Assembly: GCA_949128115.1 (NCBI GenBank) | Contig: OX421961.1 | Span: 103,090,363 to 103,154,362, forward strand | Direction of reading: 5' to 3' | DNA length: 64,000 nucleotides | From: Anaspis maculata | Lineage: Eukaryota > Arthropoda > Insecta > Coleoptera > Scraptiidae | Part shown: positions 25,801 to 39,000 of the stretch, one piece after another | Layout of the letters: the number at the start of each line of letters is the position of its first letter | How positions within the stretch are numbered: position 1 is the stretch's first letter | The notes under the pieces: generated by a model | The model's input: the letters and a program-made list of their open reading frames with translations, nothing else | Databases searched by the model: none | What the model was told of the DNA's origin: nothing | Position numbers and translations under genes: made by a program

Positions 25801-26415
25801 AATGTGATTAGTAAGGATGACATAATTGCCACCTAAAATGATATTCAAGTGCAATAAAGATAACATCCATGAAGGCTAAAACATTATACACACACACAAA
25901 GGATTGGGAAAAATCGTGTTTTGCATAATACCACACACCAATTGGAACTCTCTTCTCCTGTCGAACGCCTTCCGGATGCCGCTGTCCTTCCACAGCTTGG
26001 CCAGCAACGGGCAGTACTGTATGAAAGTGCGGGAGTCCAGCACGGTGGGGTTGAACTGCAGGATCTCGGTGCCCAGGTCCGTGTTGGTGGTATCCTCCCA
26101 GGGAATGCCCAGCTTGTCCCTGGCGTCCACCAGGACCCGCATGCCTTTGACGACATTCTGGTAGATGATCTGCTGGTACTCCATGACCAGTTCGCTTTCA
26201 AACTTGATGCCATGGATGATCCTCATCTGTTTCAGGAAAGTGGACTTGCCGCTCTCGCCGGCACCCAGCAGCAGCAGCTTGACTTGTCGCTTCAACGCCT
26301 GCTTGTCCTTCTCCAGCTTCTTGTCAATCTCCAGGCTTCTGTAGTGCTGCTCTATTTCTTCAGGACTGAACTTGAAGCGCAAACAGCACGGGCACGACCA
26401 CATGAAAGTGGACAT
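22840..26415 (-). CDS. cta: G12/13-class heterotrimeric G-protein alpha subunit (concertina/GNA13 type)
   Basis: Membrane-associated GTPase that couples receptors to RhoGEFs; in flies concertina drives cell-shape change. Two coding exons, 26415-25939 and 23466-22840 (phase 0 junction [16 protein letters not shown]), encode 367 residues, close to GNA13 (377). Visible motifs: Cys8/10/11 near the N-terminus for palmitoylation and no Gly2 for myristoylation; P-loop GAGESGKS (51-58); switch I with Arg189 and Thr192; DVGGQR with catalytic Gln215; NKYD (280-283); TAVDT (339-342) in place of TAINT; C-terminus LMLQ as in GNA13. The C-terminus and FQL..SVxYF assign it to G12/13 rather than Gq, Gi or Gs. 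The start at 26415 gives [11 protein letters not shown]; an upstream out-of-frame ATG at 26431 opens a short frame overlapping it. Divergent from DHX8. Confidence 0.96.
23467..25938 (-). other. G-alpha intron
   Basis: GT donor after 25939 and AG acceptor before 23466. The intron is AT-rich, with one copy of a dispersed repeat (24585-24660) and short AAT microsatellite at 25631-25645. No other gene recognised. Confidence 0.85.
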
Positions 26416-26981
26416 TTTTGTGGACACTCATGAACTTGCCACTACATCATCTCGTGTTCCGTCCCATCCGCCCTTGTTCTTCTTCTTGGACTAATGATGA
26501 TGGTTCACGAACTCACACACAGTACTTTTTGACGGAAGACTTGTTAATGGCAGTCTGGCATGATCGGCAAGGCCGGAACTAAACCGAGCGCACCCGAACG
26601 GCGCATTCAGAAAGACAATTACACACAGAACAAAGAAATTTCTAATTATTCTTCAAAAATAGTAGCCGAAAAATACGAAAATTCACAAATTATTTCAGCA
26701 TTTTCACATGTGACACAGCTTTAGATAAATTTCATACAGCGCAATCAAGACAAAAATTTGAATTGCATAAAAAATTCCGTTCCTGTGTGTAGCCGGCTTT
26801 TGCCATCAAATGGCCATCAAGCGAACTGTCAAACTACTGTCAGAGCCGTCATTCAGTTGTCACTGTCTGTCAGCACAGTCGAATTTGATGTTTATTAGCG
26901 AAGTTGTGCGTTTGGAAAACGTAGAAGTTTTCAATAAACATTTATTTAAACAAGTAGTTCGAAAATTAACTTGTGCCAAGG
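26416..26981. promoter_or_regulatory. Shared divergent promoter region of G-alpha and DHX8
   Basis: The two start codons are 566 bp apart and face away from each other, so this segment must hold both promoters. No TATA box is obvious; TCAGT initiator-like pentamers occur (for example near 26853). The DHX8 start is in a strong context, CCAAGGATGG. Exact start sites cannot be read from the sequence. Confidence 0.6.
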
Positions 26982-27075
26982 ATGGATGAAGTGGAGAAAT
27001 TGGAATACCTCTCTTTGGTATCCAAAATTTGTACCGAATTGGAGAATCATCTTGGAATGAATGACAAAGATTTAG
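26982..27075 (+). CDS. DHX8: DHX8 exon 1 (31 codons)
   Basis: Encodes [15 protein letters not shown] and ends ..NDKDL plus one base before GTTAGT; the remaining two bases of the Ala codon come from 35865-35866, so the junction reads DKDLAEF as in human DHX8. Too short to be seen as an isolated open frame. Confidence 0.93.
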
Positions 27076-30000
27076 GTTAGTTTCTTGAATTTTTCCTTAT
27101 TTATTTTGAGCAACGTTTGGTTTATTATCGTAATTTATATCAGTCTGCAGGGTGTTTGAACGCACATCTTCGTATTTTCCAATCCCAAGCTAACCTACGT
27201 ATTTCCTCCAAGATGGAACATCTGCAACCAAAATTACTTGCACTAGCAGAAATCCCTCGAGAAATCCAATCGGCTCCTTACCTGTATCTTTATTTCGTGT
27301 AAGAAGGAAATAAAGTTTTGGGTTGTCTCATGGGTTGTCCCACTTCTCTGTTTTTCATTCTCATTTGTTTTTCATCATTAATATACGTATTTATATTTTA
27401 TAGGTACCTTGGGCACTCGCTAGGGCATGCTTTTCATATTGTTTGTCTCAAAATTTTTCTCTTTTCGTCGTACGTCTCTGACACCACATTTCAGACGCTT
27501 CTAATATTTGCCTGTTCTCTTCCACCCATCACTTTTCACAGCTGTATAGTGCTCCATAAGCATAAGCACGCCTTTGAGTTTTTGAGATCCTGTTTTGTGT
27601 TGATTAAGGATTCACAGTCACAAGTAAAATAGTGGTTGTTTTTGTTAGCGCTCCTCTCATGTCAAGTCATTTGAAAACTTCAAAAAAGCTCATAGTCCAG
27701 GCTCATAGCTTGGCTCATAGTAGCGTGATGGTTAGGTCGTTAGGTGGTTAAAGAGACAAATAATGTTACGCCATTTTCCAATCATCTACTTATTTCATTA
27801 CCTGTGCTCTGACTGAAACTTTGCTTGACGAATGTTTATGTGCCTGTGTAGGATATCGTCATTATTCTCCTCTTCAAGGATCAAAGGGAAAGATAAAATA
27901 AAGAATGCAAGAATAAGGGATGAATAAGGGCAAAGGCAATCAGTTCGCTGATTATACCTAGTAGTCCGGTGGACTAGCGCCAAATATTGCCCAAACTATG
28001 CATTTTATGACTACGGAACAATTTTTTGCAGGCATGTTCAGGAACCCTTCCTCTATCATTTGAGAAGTGCTGCCAAGCAATTTTCCAATGTGGGGGGCCA
28101 GGGGGGCCCCTTTTTTGACAACTTGAATCGTTTTGTGTCGATAAAATCCGTCATAAAAATGCTATAAAAAAAACTTCAACGGATTATTGAAAAGCAACTC
28201 AAAATGTCACTTATATCCCATACACTTTCTATTTTCAGTAGAATGCCTTTTTGGAGCAAAAATTAAGTGACAAGCTGGGGGGCTACGACTACGGCTGATG
28301 GCACCTGCAAAGTTTTGGAGCGAAACTATCAGCGGCCATCGGCCGTATTCTCCCAGCGCTCCAGCTTGTCACTTTATTTCTGCTTCAAAAAGTCATTATA
28401 CTGAAAATAGAAAGTGTATGGGATATATGTGTGATGAGACTTTATTACAGGGTGAACCGGTTCCGAGAAAGATGACTTTCCGTCAACATGCAATATGATA
28501 AAGAAAAAATTGCGCCAAAGACCTTTAGTTTCGTCATTGAAAGATGCCGATTGGCATATTTGTTGATCATACGCACCTGAACTGGTTGAGAACCGTACCC
28601 AACTGTGTCACTGGTGCCAGAGTTATATACAGGGTGGAAGAGAAAAATATTTTTGTCATTATTTATTTCAAAAGCCAAGATAGATAAAGTAATCAAAATT
28701 TAGGAATTGATGCTTCATTCAATGCGTGTGAAGACACAACAAACCGTTTTAAAATATCTTGAAGCGTTCTTGAAATATTTTGAAACAACTGAAGAATATT
28801 ATAAAAATTTTACTTTCTACTTTGATTTCGTATTTTCCATTATATAGAGGTATATACTATAATTTAACAACAAATTAGGGTGGAAACTAAACAGCCACAT
28901 CACTCACCAGCATCAATCATGTATGCGTCAATGCGTCATATACAGGGTGTAAGAAAAAATGTTTGTTTTCTTTGCTGTTATAGAAAAATCAAGACACAAA
29001 AAATGAAAAATTAGGGAGGTAAGGAGTTTATGGGGAAACAAACCAAGTCGAGAAACCTGATAAGGTAAATTACTAACGTGAATGTGTGATCCACGCGTTT
29101 TTCGCTTGTTTTTTTATATACAGCAAAAAAAAACAATCATTTTTTCTTACACCATGTATACAACGCATACATGATTGATGCCGGTGATGCTGCTGTTCAG
29201 TTTTAACCATAATTTATTGTATATTTGTGTATATTGTGAAATTTGTTGCATAACTTGAGGATATACATCTGTATAATGGAAAATACGAAATTAAAGTAGA
29301 AAGTAAAATTTTGATGATATTCTTCAGTTTTTTTCAAATATTTCAGGAACGCTTCAAGATATTCAAAAACGGTTTGTTGTGTCTTCACATGCATTGAATG
29401 AAACATCAATTCCTTAATTTTGTTTACTTTATCTATCTTGGTTTTTGAAATAAATGGAAACAAAAATATTTTCCTCTTCCACCCTGTATATAGCTCCGGC
29501 ACTGTTGACGCTGTTGAGTGCCGTTCTCAACCAGTTTAGGTGGATATGATCAACAAATATGCCAATTGGCATTTCTCAATAACGAAGATGAAGGTTTTTG
29601 GCACAATATTTTCTTTATTATATTGCATGTTGACAGAAAGTAATTTTTTTCGGAACCTGTTCACCCTGTAATAGTTTTTATTACACATAAGTGACCTTTC
29701 GAGTTGCTCTTCAATAATCCGTTGGAATTTTTTATTTAGCATTTTTATTACGGATTTTATCGACAAAAAACGATTTAAGTTGTCAAAAAAGGGCCCCCCT
29801 GACCCCCCACATTGAAAAATTGCTTGGCAGCACTTCTCAAATGATAGATGAAGGCTTTCTGAACATACCTGCAAAAAATTGTTCCGTAGTCATAAAATGC
29901 ATAGTTATAACCCTAGTCCACCGGACTATAGAAAGTATTCTAGTGCGTAGTCCCAACTGAATCCCGATACCCAACACCCCCTCAGACATGGTACTAGCGG

Positions 30001-33000
30001 TTCACAACATAATCTGGTACAATTTTGTGATACAAACAAGAACTTCGGCACAACTGTTCCTAGATCCAAAATGAATAATTTGGCCCGCTGTTCTTTTCGA
30101 TTACCTCCTGCTGGTCCGGGATTTGGGGGTACAAGGGGATATAACTATTTTTTGCTGCAAGCACTAAACACTGCTATCGAATCATGTTTGATGTCATTTC
30201 TGGATAACTAAAACCTGCTGATCACGATGTCGCCACTTTCAGAATGATGCGCCTGTCGGGAGACAAGGTAGAGCTGTCAGATTTGCAGTGGGGGCTTCCT
30301 GAATTAATAAATTTTGGTCATCGAAAGGGATGTGTGGGGTATCATTTCTGACATAATCGAGGTCTGCGAACTCATTTCTTTTTGTAAAAATGTAATTGGT
30401 TTGAAACTGTGGAAAATATGATGTGTCAAAATTATGATTATTGATTTTCAAACATTTACGATTCGCATTGAATCCACTTTTGTTTCATTTTTGATCAGGC
30501 TGAGCTAGCGAGTCACGATTCCGCCATTGTCGAGGCGCTGCGTTCGCTAAAAGTCGGGTTATGACGGATTTATTCGAATTGGAAAAGTTCTTTAAAGTCG
30601 CTGCAGTGGCCATTCAAAAAAGAGTGGAATATAATTCCGATCGCTTTTAGACTCAAGGAGTCTACTTTTTCGCAAAAAAATGAAATTATGTCACAATTAA
30701 GGGGGCTCATGAAATGGGGATTTTGTACTTTTTGGTCCACAAGCATTCGCCTTGAACCTTAAAAAAATACATTTCAGCATAAAATGATGACGCCGATGCG
30801 ATGCTGTTATCACTGAAACGATACGTCAACCAGAAGCCGAGTGGGGGCTGTAACTCTGTAAATGACCAAAGATATATTTGATATTTTGATATTTTTGAAA
30901 TAGCCATAAAATAGCGCGTAACTTGTAATTTATTATAATTTAACCGACTTTGTATCTCTTAACGTTTCCGAGATATCAATAGTGAGCGTTGAAAAACGGG
31001 ACACCTGTATACAGGTGTTCATTTTCACACTTCCTACCTCAGATTTCTTATTCCCCTTTTTCTCGCCAAATTTTTTTCAAGAAAAACGCCGGAACAGGTC
31101 GGTTTTTATTTTGAGGGGGACATTTAGGACGTTATTACCGAATTCTCATCGATGAAAATCAACCTGTTCCGGCGTTTTTCTTGGAAAAAATTTAGCGGGG
31201 GAAAGGGGAATAAGAAATCTAGGGTGGGAAGTGTGAAAACGAATATCCTGTATATGACTCGGTATATGATCTTATTCAAATATCAGATTATACCGGTGTC
31301 CGTTTTTTGAGGCTAAGCATGGGTATCTCGCTTATCTTGAGAGATACAAAGTCGGTTAAATTAGGAAAAAGTTGCGCATTTTTATGACGATCCAAAAAGA
31401 AATCCAAAAAGAAATTTGACGTATCGATTTTAGTTTTTGAGATATCGTGAAAAAAACAGGAATTTTAATTTTTGTTTTCATTTTTTATTCAAAAAACTAT
31501 TGAAAGTGGCCTTTTCTGATCTAGACATTGTCAGGGCACTTTTTCAAGGGGAAGTCAAAGCTGCCAAAATCTTTATTCTAGCTTTCAAAGCAACCGAGAT
31601 ACGACATTCAACTTTTTTCTCTAATGGGCGTCATATTGGATTTTGATAGTTTTGAATACGGTATTCTTTTCTAGTTACAACGATGTGCCACATGTCACTG
31701 TTGAATAAATGTTCAACATTCACGGTTTTTTTTTATTGTCGGTGCTGATTTTGTTACCAAAGCACTTTTTGAAGAATAAAAATTTTTTTTTGCTGAAAAG
31801 CATGAATTCAACAGTGGCATGTGACACATCGTTGTAACCAGAAAAAAATATTGTATTCAAAAATGTCAAAATCCAATATAGCGCCCATGAGAGAGAAAAA
31901 AAAGTTGAATGTCATATCTCGGTTGTTTTGAAAGCTAGAATGAAGATTTTGGCAACATTGAATTCCCCTTGGAAAAGTGTCTGCACAATGTCTTAATAGT
32001 ACCTTTCATTATCCAGCGCGCCATCAGCGCGCATACTCGTCTTCTGAAGTAATGGCGTCAAATACAAAATTTGCGAACAAATGCTAGAAAATGGCGTGAA
32101 AAACCGCCATAGAGTTGAAAAATACGCGCCGCAGCGAACAGGGTAATAGGCTAGAGGTTATTACACACTAGTGATTACTCATTTTTTATCAAAAAGTCCG
32201 CATTGTTCATTAAATTATAAATAACTGCGTTTTACATTGGTCGGATGTGTGTACGCAACCCATAATGCAACCCCCAACAACTCTATTTTCAGTTTGACTA
32301 GCGAAAGTTCGCAACACTCGCTACATCAGTGTACTGCGGAATGTATTTTACTCCCAGGGACTTTTCCCACACGATTCAAGAATAGTGGCCCTGTGCTCTT
32401 CAAAGTATAAAAATCAGTTTTTTCGAAACTAAATCAGCGGTGTTATCCTTCCAAAAATCATGGAAAAACAAGTGAAAGGGGCCGTGAAACATTGTGCTCA
32501 TGGGAATGGGCACAGTGATAGTCGGTATAATGACAAAAATATGTATTTCTTTATCCGATTCCCAAAAACGTGCTTAAAATAGCGTAAAAACTTGGTACTG
32601 GAGAAATTTGAAAAACACGCAAAGTCTTGCGAGGAATGTGACAATGTGCACGGTGGGTGAAGCTGTGTAACCGGAAAAATTTCACTCTGAAACGGGTCAC
32701 CAAGGATAGATTCAATACATTCATACACAATACATTCCGCAGTACACTGATGTAGCGAATGTTGCCTAAAATCGTGGTTTTTGGGCAACTTTCGCTACAG
32801 AAGTGTAGTACCTACGGATTATATAAAACTCCCAGGGACTTTTCTGACACGATTCAAGAATAGCGGCCCACTTGTTCACAAACGTACGACACTCGGAGCG
32901 AACTTCAAAATGGCGAATAAATAGTTGATGTTGACAGCAGACAGCAGCGGAAAGTCACGGCCGTTGCTTGTCAAACTGAAAATAGAGTTGGTGGGGGTGT

Positions 33001-36000
33001 CATTATGGGTTGCGTACGCACATCCGATCAATGTAAAACGCAGTTATTTATAATTTAATGAACAATGCGGACTTTTTGATGAAAAATAAGTAATCACTAG
33101 TGTGTATTAACCTCTAGCCTATTACCCTGTTCGCTGCGGCGCGTATTTTTCAACTTTGTGGCGGTTTTTCTTGCGATTTTGTAGCATTTGTTCGCAAATT
33201 TTGTATTTGACGCCAAAATTTGGCGCAAGCGTTGGGTATACCACTATAATGAAAGTTACTATTAGAAAAGGCTACTTTCAACCGTTTTTCAAATAAAAAA
33301 TAAATTTTTTTTACAAATTTCTGTTTTTGCTCTACATACCGTCCGTTTTTTATTTCAGGCCCCAGCCCGTAGCACCCTTATTATGGGTTTCAGGCTCAAT
33401 GTATTATATATTTTTGAAATCACAAAAACAAGATCTTTCAAATGATGATATGTCAAATTATTTTTGATAGATGTCATTTTTTGACAATTGACAAAATAGT
33501 ACTTGTGATACATCATTTGAAAGCCCATAAAATTATGAGGAGAACTGTGTTTCCATTTTCAAAATAGGGTGTCTCTTACAGCTTCTAGGGGTCTTTCAAT
33601 AGGGAAAAATATCAATTACAGAAGTAGCCACTCAATAAGTAATAGACATTTTTTTATATTAGCTAATGGTAATGATTTGATTTTCAAATCGTCCAAATTA
33701 TTGGGAAACTCTATAAACACCTTATCTTTCAGGTAAGCTCATTAAAAAATCGAGAGGGGTCATATCTGGCAAGCTCGGACGTCATCGCGTTGGGGCCGGT
33801 AGCTCCAATTCACTGATCGTCGAATCTCTCATTCAAGGAACAAAGAGGCGGTCATTTCGAACAACTTCTTTAAGACATTTTTTGTTTCATTGTGATTGAT
33901 GAATAATTATTCATCATTAACAACATTAAAAATAGGTACCTGCTTCACCTACTTACTTGTTATGTATTTCTGAAATTCAACATTTTTCCTGTTGAAAGAC
34001 CACTAGAAGCTGTAAAAGACACCCTATTCCAAAAATTAAAACACAGTTCTCCTCAGAATTTTATGGGCTTCAAAATGATGTATCACAAGCACTATTCTGT
34101 CAATTGTCAAAAAATGACATCTGTCAAAAATAATTTGACATATCATCAGTCGAAAGATCTTGTTTTTCTGATTTCAAAAATATATAGTATGTTGGGTGTG
34201 AAACCCATAATAAAGATGCTACGGGCTGGGGCCTAAAATAAAAACGGACGGTATATCTCGAAAACTAAAACTGACAAGTCAAATATCTTTTTGGATCATT
34301 GATCGTTATGAAAATTCGCAACTTTTTTCTAATTTAACCTCGAATTTAACCGACTCTGTATCTCTAAAGATGAGCGAGATACCCATGCTTAGCCTCGAAA
34401 AACGGACAGCCTGTATATCTGGACTCAGAAGGAAAAGCCGCATTATTTCCAATATTTAGATACAAGGTGTCAAAAGAATTTGGAAGTTTTTTTTGGAACA
34501 TCCTGTATACTATGAGACATAAAAAAATGCGGTGTCTGAATTTGAATTCTACGGGAAAAATGGTTGGGAAAAATGTCTTTCCCCACCAATTTATTCCAAC
34601 AGGAAAAATTCTAAAAGGGGAGGAAAATCTCGGTGGATCAGCCTGTACATGCATATTGTTATTTAATCTATAAGGTTTTCCAGTGTTCAAGACCACCTGA
34701 CTTATGGTTAAAGGCACGCTTGCGCGTCTTCATGACCTAGTACAATAAAGCAGGGATACTTGATTGAAAAATAATTATGAATATGGATCTCAAGTAAACA
34801 GTTTTCAGATTGAGACGGCCTCGTGGCACAGGTGGTTGTATGGCCGCCTGCGGCCGCGGGAACTCCGGGTTCGATTCCCGGGCAAAAGTCTGGGTATTTG
34901 TGCTGTCCAGTTTGCAATTTTTCACATTTATATGAATATATGAATAGGAGGCAAAACCTCCTCAAGGCCAGTGTGAGCTGAAAAGGAGACAAACACTCAA
35001 AAAAAATAAGTGAAAAGTTTTTAGATTGAGTCAGAAAATTGAATTATTGATTTTTTGTATAAGTACTTTTTGTTGTCCTGATACGTCCTTATATCCTACT
35101 ACTGTAGTACCCCTAGTGGTATGACCGAGGGTATGACAGAGATCAATAACTTAATATCGCTGCTCAAGCTATGATACAGATTAGTAAAATTGTACTTACT
35201 TAATGATGGGGTTCAAGGTTCAACTAATACGATTGTATCGCTCATCAAGCTGAAAGTCTGTGATATGGATCAGTAGGTACTAAGCTCGATACTAAGTATG
35301 TAGTGGTGGGATCTACGAACTCAATTTCATCGCTCAACCCTCAACATATGGCACAGATCAGTGGAATGGTATTTAGTATTATTTTGTTACTAGCTTTCGT
35401 CTTTAGTCAAGCCGCTACGCATGTTGATGCAAGTTGACCTCGAAGTTGACGTAACGACTGACTGAACCAAGGGAATAACTGATGAGTGATGGTAACACTG
35501 TTTTTCGTGTATTCGGAATATTTTTTTGCCAATCGGGTGTTTTATTGGTAAAGACTAACGATACGCATGTGATTGAGTAAGATCTGGTCAGTTGAAGTTG
35601 ATCTAATCTCTCTTGTTTATAAGGGTTATGTCGGCAAGGATGCATAAAATTGAAGTAGCATAAAGGTATGTAACCTATTATAAACTGCCTCTACATCCTT
35701 CCCTCTGTAGTTGAAAGTGGGCGTAGAAACTTGAATTATTACTTGCACCTGTTCCAATAATAATCATAAGCAAATGCATCCTACATTCTATCCCACTTTT
35801 ATCTTGCACATAAAAATACCTTACCTCGGTACTTAACCATTAATATATTTTTTTACTTTTCCAGCCGAATTCATCATACATTTATCGAAAAAGCACACGA
35901 CGGTCGAGAGCTTCAAGAAAGTCCTCATCGAAAATGGCGCAGAGTTTTCCGATTCGTTCGTTTCGAACTTACTCAGGATCATCCAGCACATGCGACCGCA

Positions 36001-39000
36001 GCACGGGTCCTCGTCCAAAAGCACGGCGAGCCACGAACCCGGTACATTGGCTTCAAAATTTCCGGGCCTGGCCATACCGAACGAACCACAAAAGCCAATG
36101 GTGCTGGAAGAAGAAGAAAAAGAATCCAAAGAGGACGTCAAAGGCGGTGACGTTGTCGCCGATCTCATGGCCCAATTCGAAGCCGACGCTCCATCTCAGT
36201 TAGACGCGAAGCGGCGCGAACGAAGTCAGAGCAAGGAAAAAACCAGAAAAGACGACAAAAAAGACGTAAAAACCAAATATTCGCGTAGGGACAGATCGAG
36301 ATCCAGGTCTCGATCGCGCGATCGCAAACGTAACCGCTCTGGCAGTCGCGACAGGTCGAACAAGCGGCGCAGAAGTAGTTCCAGGGAGCATAGACGCGAC
36401 AAAGACAGAGAACACCGTAGAGACAGGGATAGGGAAGATCGAAGAGATAGAGACGATAAAAGAGATCGAGGGGACGATAAGAGAGACCGAGGAGACGATA
36501 AGAGAGATCGAGGAAGAGATGACAGGAGAGATCGAGATAGAGAAGACAGAAGAGACAGAAGTCGAAGGCACAGAAGCAGTTCGAAAAGCAGACCCAGCAG
36601 CAAAAGGGATGGCAGTCCAGAACTCGACGAAGATCCGACGGCAGGGAAAATTTACACGGGCAAAGTCGCAAACATCGTGCCGTTTGGATGTTTCGTCCAG
36701 CTGGAGGGTTTGAAACGTAGGTGGGAGGGGCTCATCCACATTTCTCAGTTGAGGGCCGAGGGTCGCGTCACGAACGTTTCCGAGGTCGTGTCCAGAGGGA
36801 TGAAGGTGAAAGTGAAAGTGTTGTCCGTCACCGGGCAGAAAGTGTCGCTGTCCATGAAGTCCGTGTGCCAAGAGACCGGCAAGGATTTGAATCCGGCCTC
36901 GCACGCCGTCGTCGAACGCGAGGACAAGGATCGGAATCCGGACAGGCCCATGAGCAATTCGACTTCGGTGCTGAGGTTGCCGGTCAGCATCGACGAGGGT
37001 GAGGAGAGCTCGAGGAAGCGCGTCACAAGGATATCCAGTCCTGAGAGATGGGAAATTAAACAGGTACATATTTTGTGTGGTTCAGAGGCGAATTTTCGTG
37101 ATCAGAGCGGGCTGCGACTGGAACTGTCTGCTGCCAGTATGACATTGGATATCATAAGCCTCTTCTAATTTAAGAATTTTTTAGCACATTTTTTGTTCTA
37201 GTTTTTCGGTAGTACTTAACGTTGTTTCTTTTTCAGATGATATCTTCTGGGTGTATTGATAAAAGCGAATTGCCTGACTTCGATGACGAAACTGGATTAT
37301 TACCTAAAGAAGAGGATGGAGAAGCTGACATTGAAATTGAATTGGTTGAAGATGAAGCGCCATTTTTACAAGGTCATGGTAGAGCGGTGCATGATCTGAG
37401 CCCTGTCAGGTATGATTTGTTTTTTGAGTTTTCAAGAATTTTCAGTAATAGGGTCCTTGCATGAATTTTATTGAGAACTTTACTTCTTAATATTGAAACG
37501 TTGTTTTGCAATAATATTCGAAAAAAAAAACATCCATTTTTCAAATAAAGATCAAAGTTTGAATCAATTTTTGCACATCAAAAACACGGCTACTTTCTTA
37601 CTAGCCATACTGACATCACGCCGATAGTGTTTTTTGGTTTGCGAGGTTTACAGATACGCCATCACGTGATGACCTTGAACCTTTACCTTGTGGCCTGGCC
37701 AAAATCAACCTCGTTTGCCTGTAAATGACCAGGACCACAGCTTCTCTTGAGTGAGAAAGTTTCTGATCATACGGTACCTCTAATAGAAGCAAGTTAAATT
37801 TTAATGTTTCCACAGCGATGTTCTGTCGGATTCAGTAACAGTCGACCTACCACATAACTACTTCCTCGCACTCGACCGATCACCACATTATAGTACGTTC
37901 AGCTGAACTATGATTCGAGTGATTCTTGGCAACTTTTCTAGTTAACATTGGAAACATTGACCTTGTCATGCGTGGAAATGCGATCGAAGTCCGCAGAGAC
38001 GTGGTACCTCGTTTAGACATCACTCTTCTATGACATCACAACCGTACGGGCTTCCTTCGAATTCCACGGCATTCGGCATTTATCTTGATGGCCAGGCGGC
38101 CCCAACATAGACTTGTCCTGTCGACCGACAAGATGTTCCTTGCTTTGCCATTTCTCAAGGGCTCTCTCGATTGCAGCACTCCAAAGGGTCGGTGCTTCCA
38201 TTGCGACACTTTGTTTTACCGTCGGCATCGCATTTTTTAGGTTGAAGCGTGGAAAAATATAACTCGCTTCAAGTTCCGTCCAGCTGTAGCGGAAATATAG
38301 AATGCGTTTTAAAAGTGGTCCAGACGACATCGTGTTTCGTCGCTAATTATCTTGCCCAATATCGCCAGTGCAGCCAACTGTAAAGTTTAGATTTGGAAAC
38401 TTGGAAGCAAAATTTCTCAGGTCGCTCGAATTACAGTTCAGCTGGACGTACTTTACCTCCTCGCACTCGACGTTAATTTTTTCTGTCACAACCTACCTAC
38501 CGGAAACGTAGGTTAGGAATCGATATACGAGTACCTACTAAAGATGGAAATAGGATCAAAAAGGGGTAGAAGTAAGTCTATATCAGGCTACTGGGAAAGG
38601 GGTCGTACTCGTCTGTAGTAAAGTAATAAAAATTTGATAATGATAATTTAATTATATACATAACATTATCTTTTTGTGTCTCTTAGAATCGTGAAAAATC
38701 CAGACGGATCTTTGGCGCAAGCCGCGATGATGCAGTCCGCTTTGGCCAAAGAACGACGAGAGCAGAAGATGCTGCAAAGAGAACAAGAAGTGGATTCCCA
38801 GCCCTCCGGGAAAAACAAAAACTGGATCGATCCCTTGCCAGAGGACGAATCTAAACAGAATCCTGTGAGAGGCATCGGACTGCAATCTCAAGACCTTCCG
38901 GAATGGAAAAAACACGTAATCGGCGGCAAAAAGTCGTCATTCGGCAAGAAAACCAACCTCAGCATTCTGGAACAGAGACAGTCGCTTCCGATTTACAAAC

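Larger units (their letters stand above)
31296..34415. mobile_element. 3.1-kb composite fold-back in DHX8 intron 1
   Basis: Terminal arms 31296-31380 (GAGGCTAAGCATGGGTATCT) and 34310-34415 (AGATACCCATGCTTAGCCTC) are inverted copies. Inside are three further palindromes placed one after another: 31500-31995, 32045-33220 and 33342-34252. This is the same pattern of nested elements as in rotatin intron 6. Confidence 0.8.
27076..35864 (+). other. DHX8 intron 1, 8.8 kb, largely fold-back elements
   Basis: From GT at 27076 to AG at 35864. It contains the palindrome 27958-29931, a palindrome at 31007-31255, the composite 31296-34415 and a SINE at 34815-35015. The flanks 27100-27950 and 35030-35850 show nothing recognisable. 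Confidence 0.85.

Noticed and set aside
34803..34890. Possible tRNA gene with A and B boxes
   Set aside because: The same reasoning: a body, an A-rich tail and target-site duplication follow; the cloverleaf is not complete.
36165..37069. Long minus-strand open frames opposite DHX8 exon 2
   Set aside because: They are antisense shadows of the repetitive Arg/Asp/Ser codons and S1 domain of DHX8.
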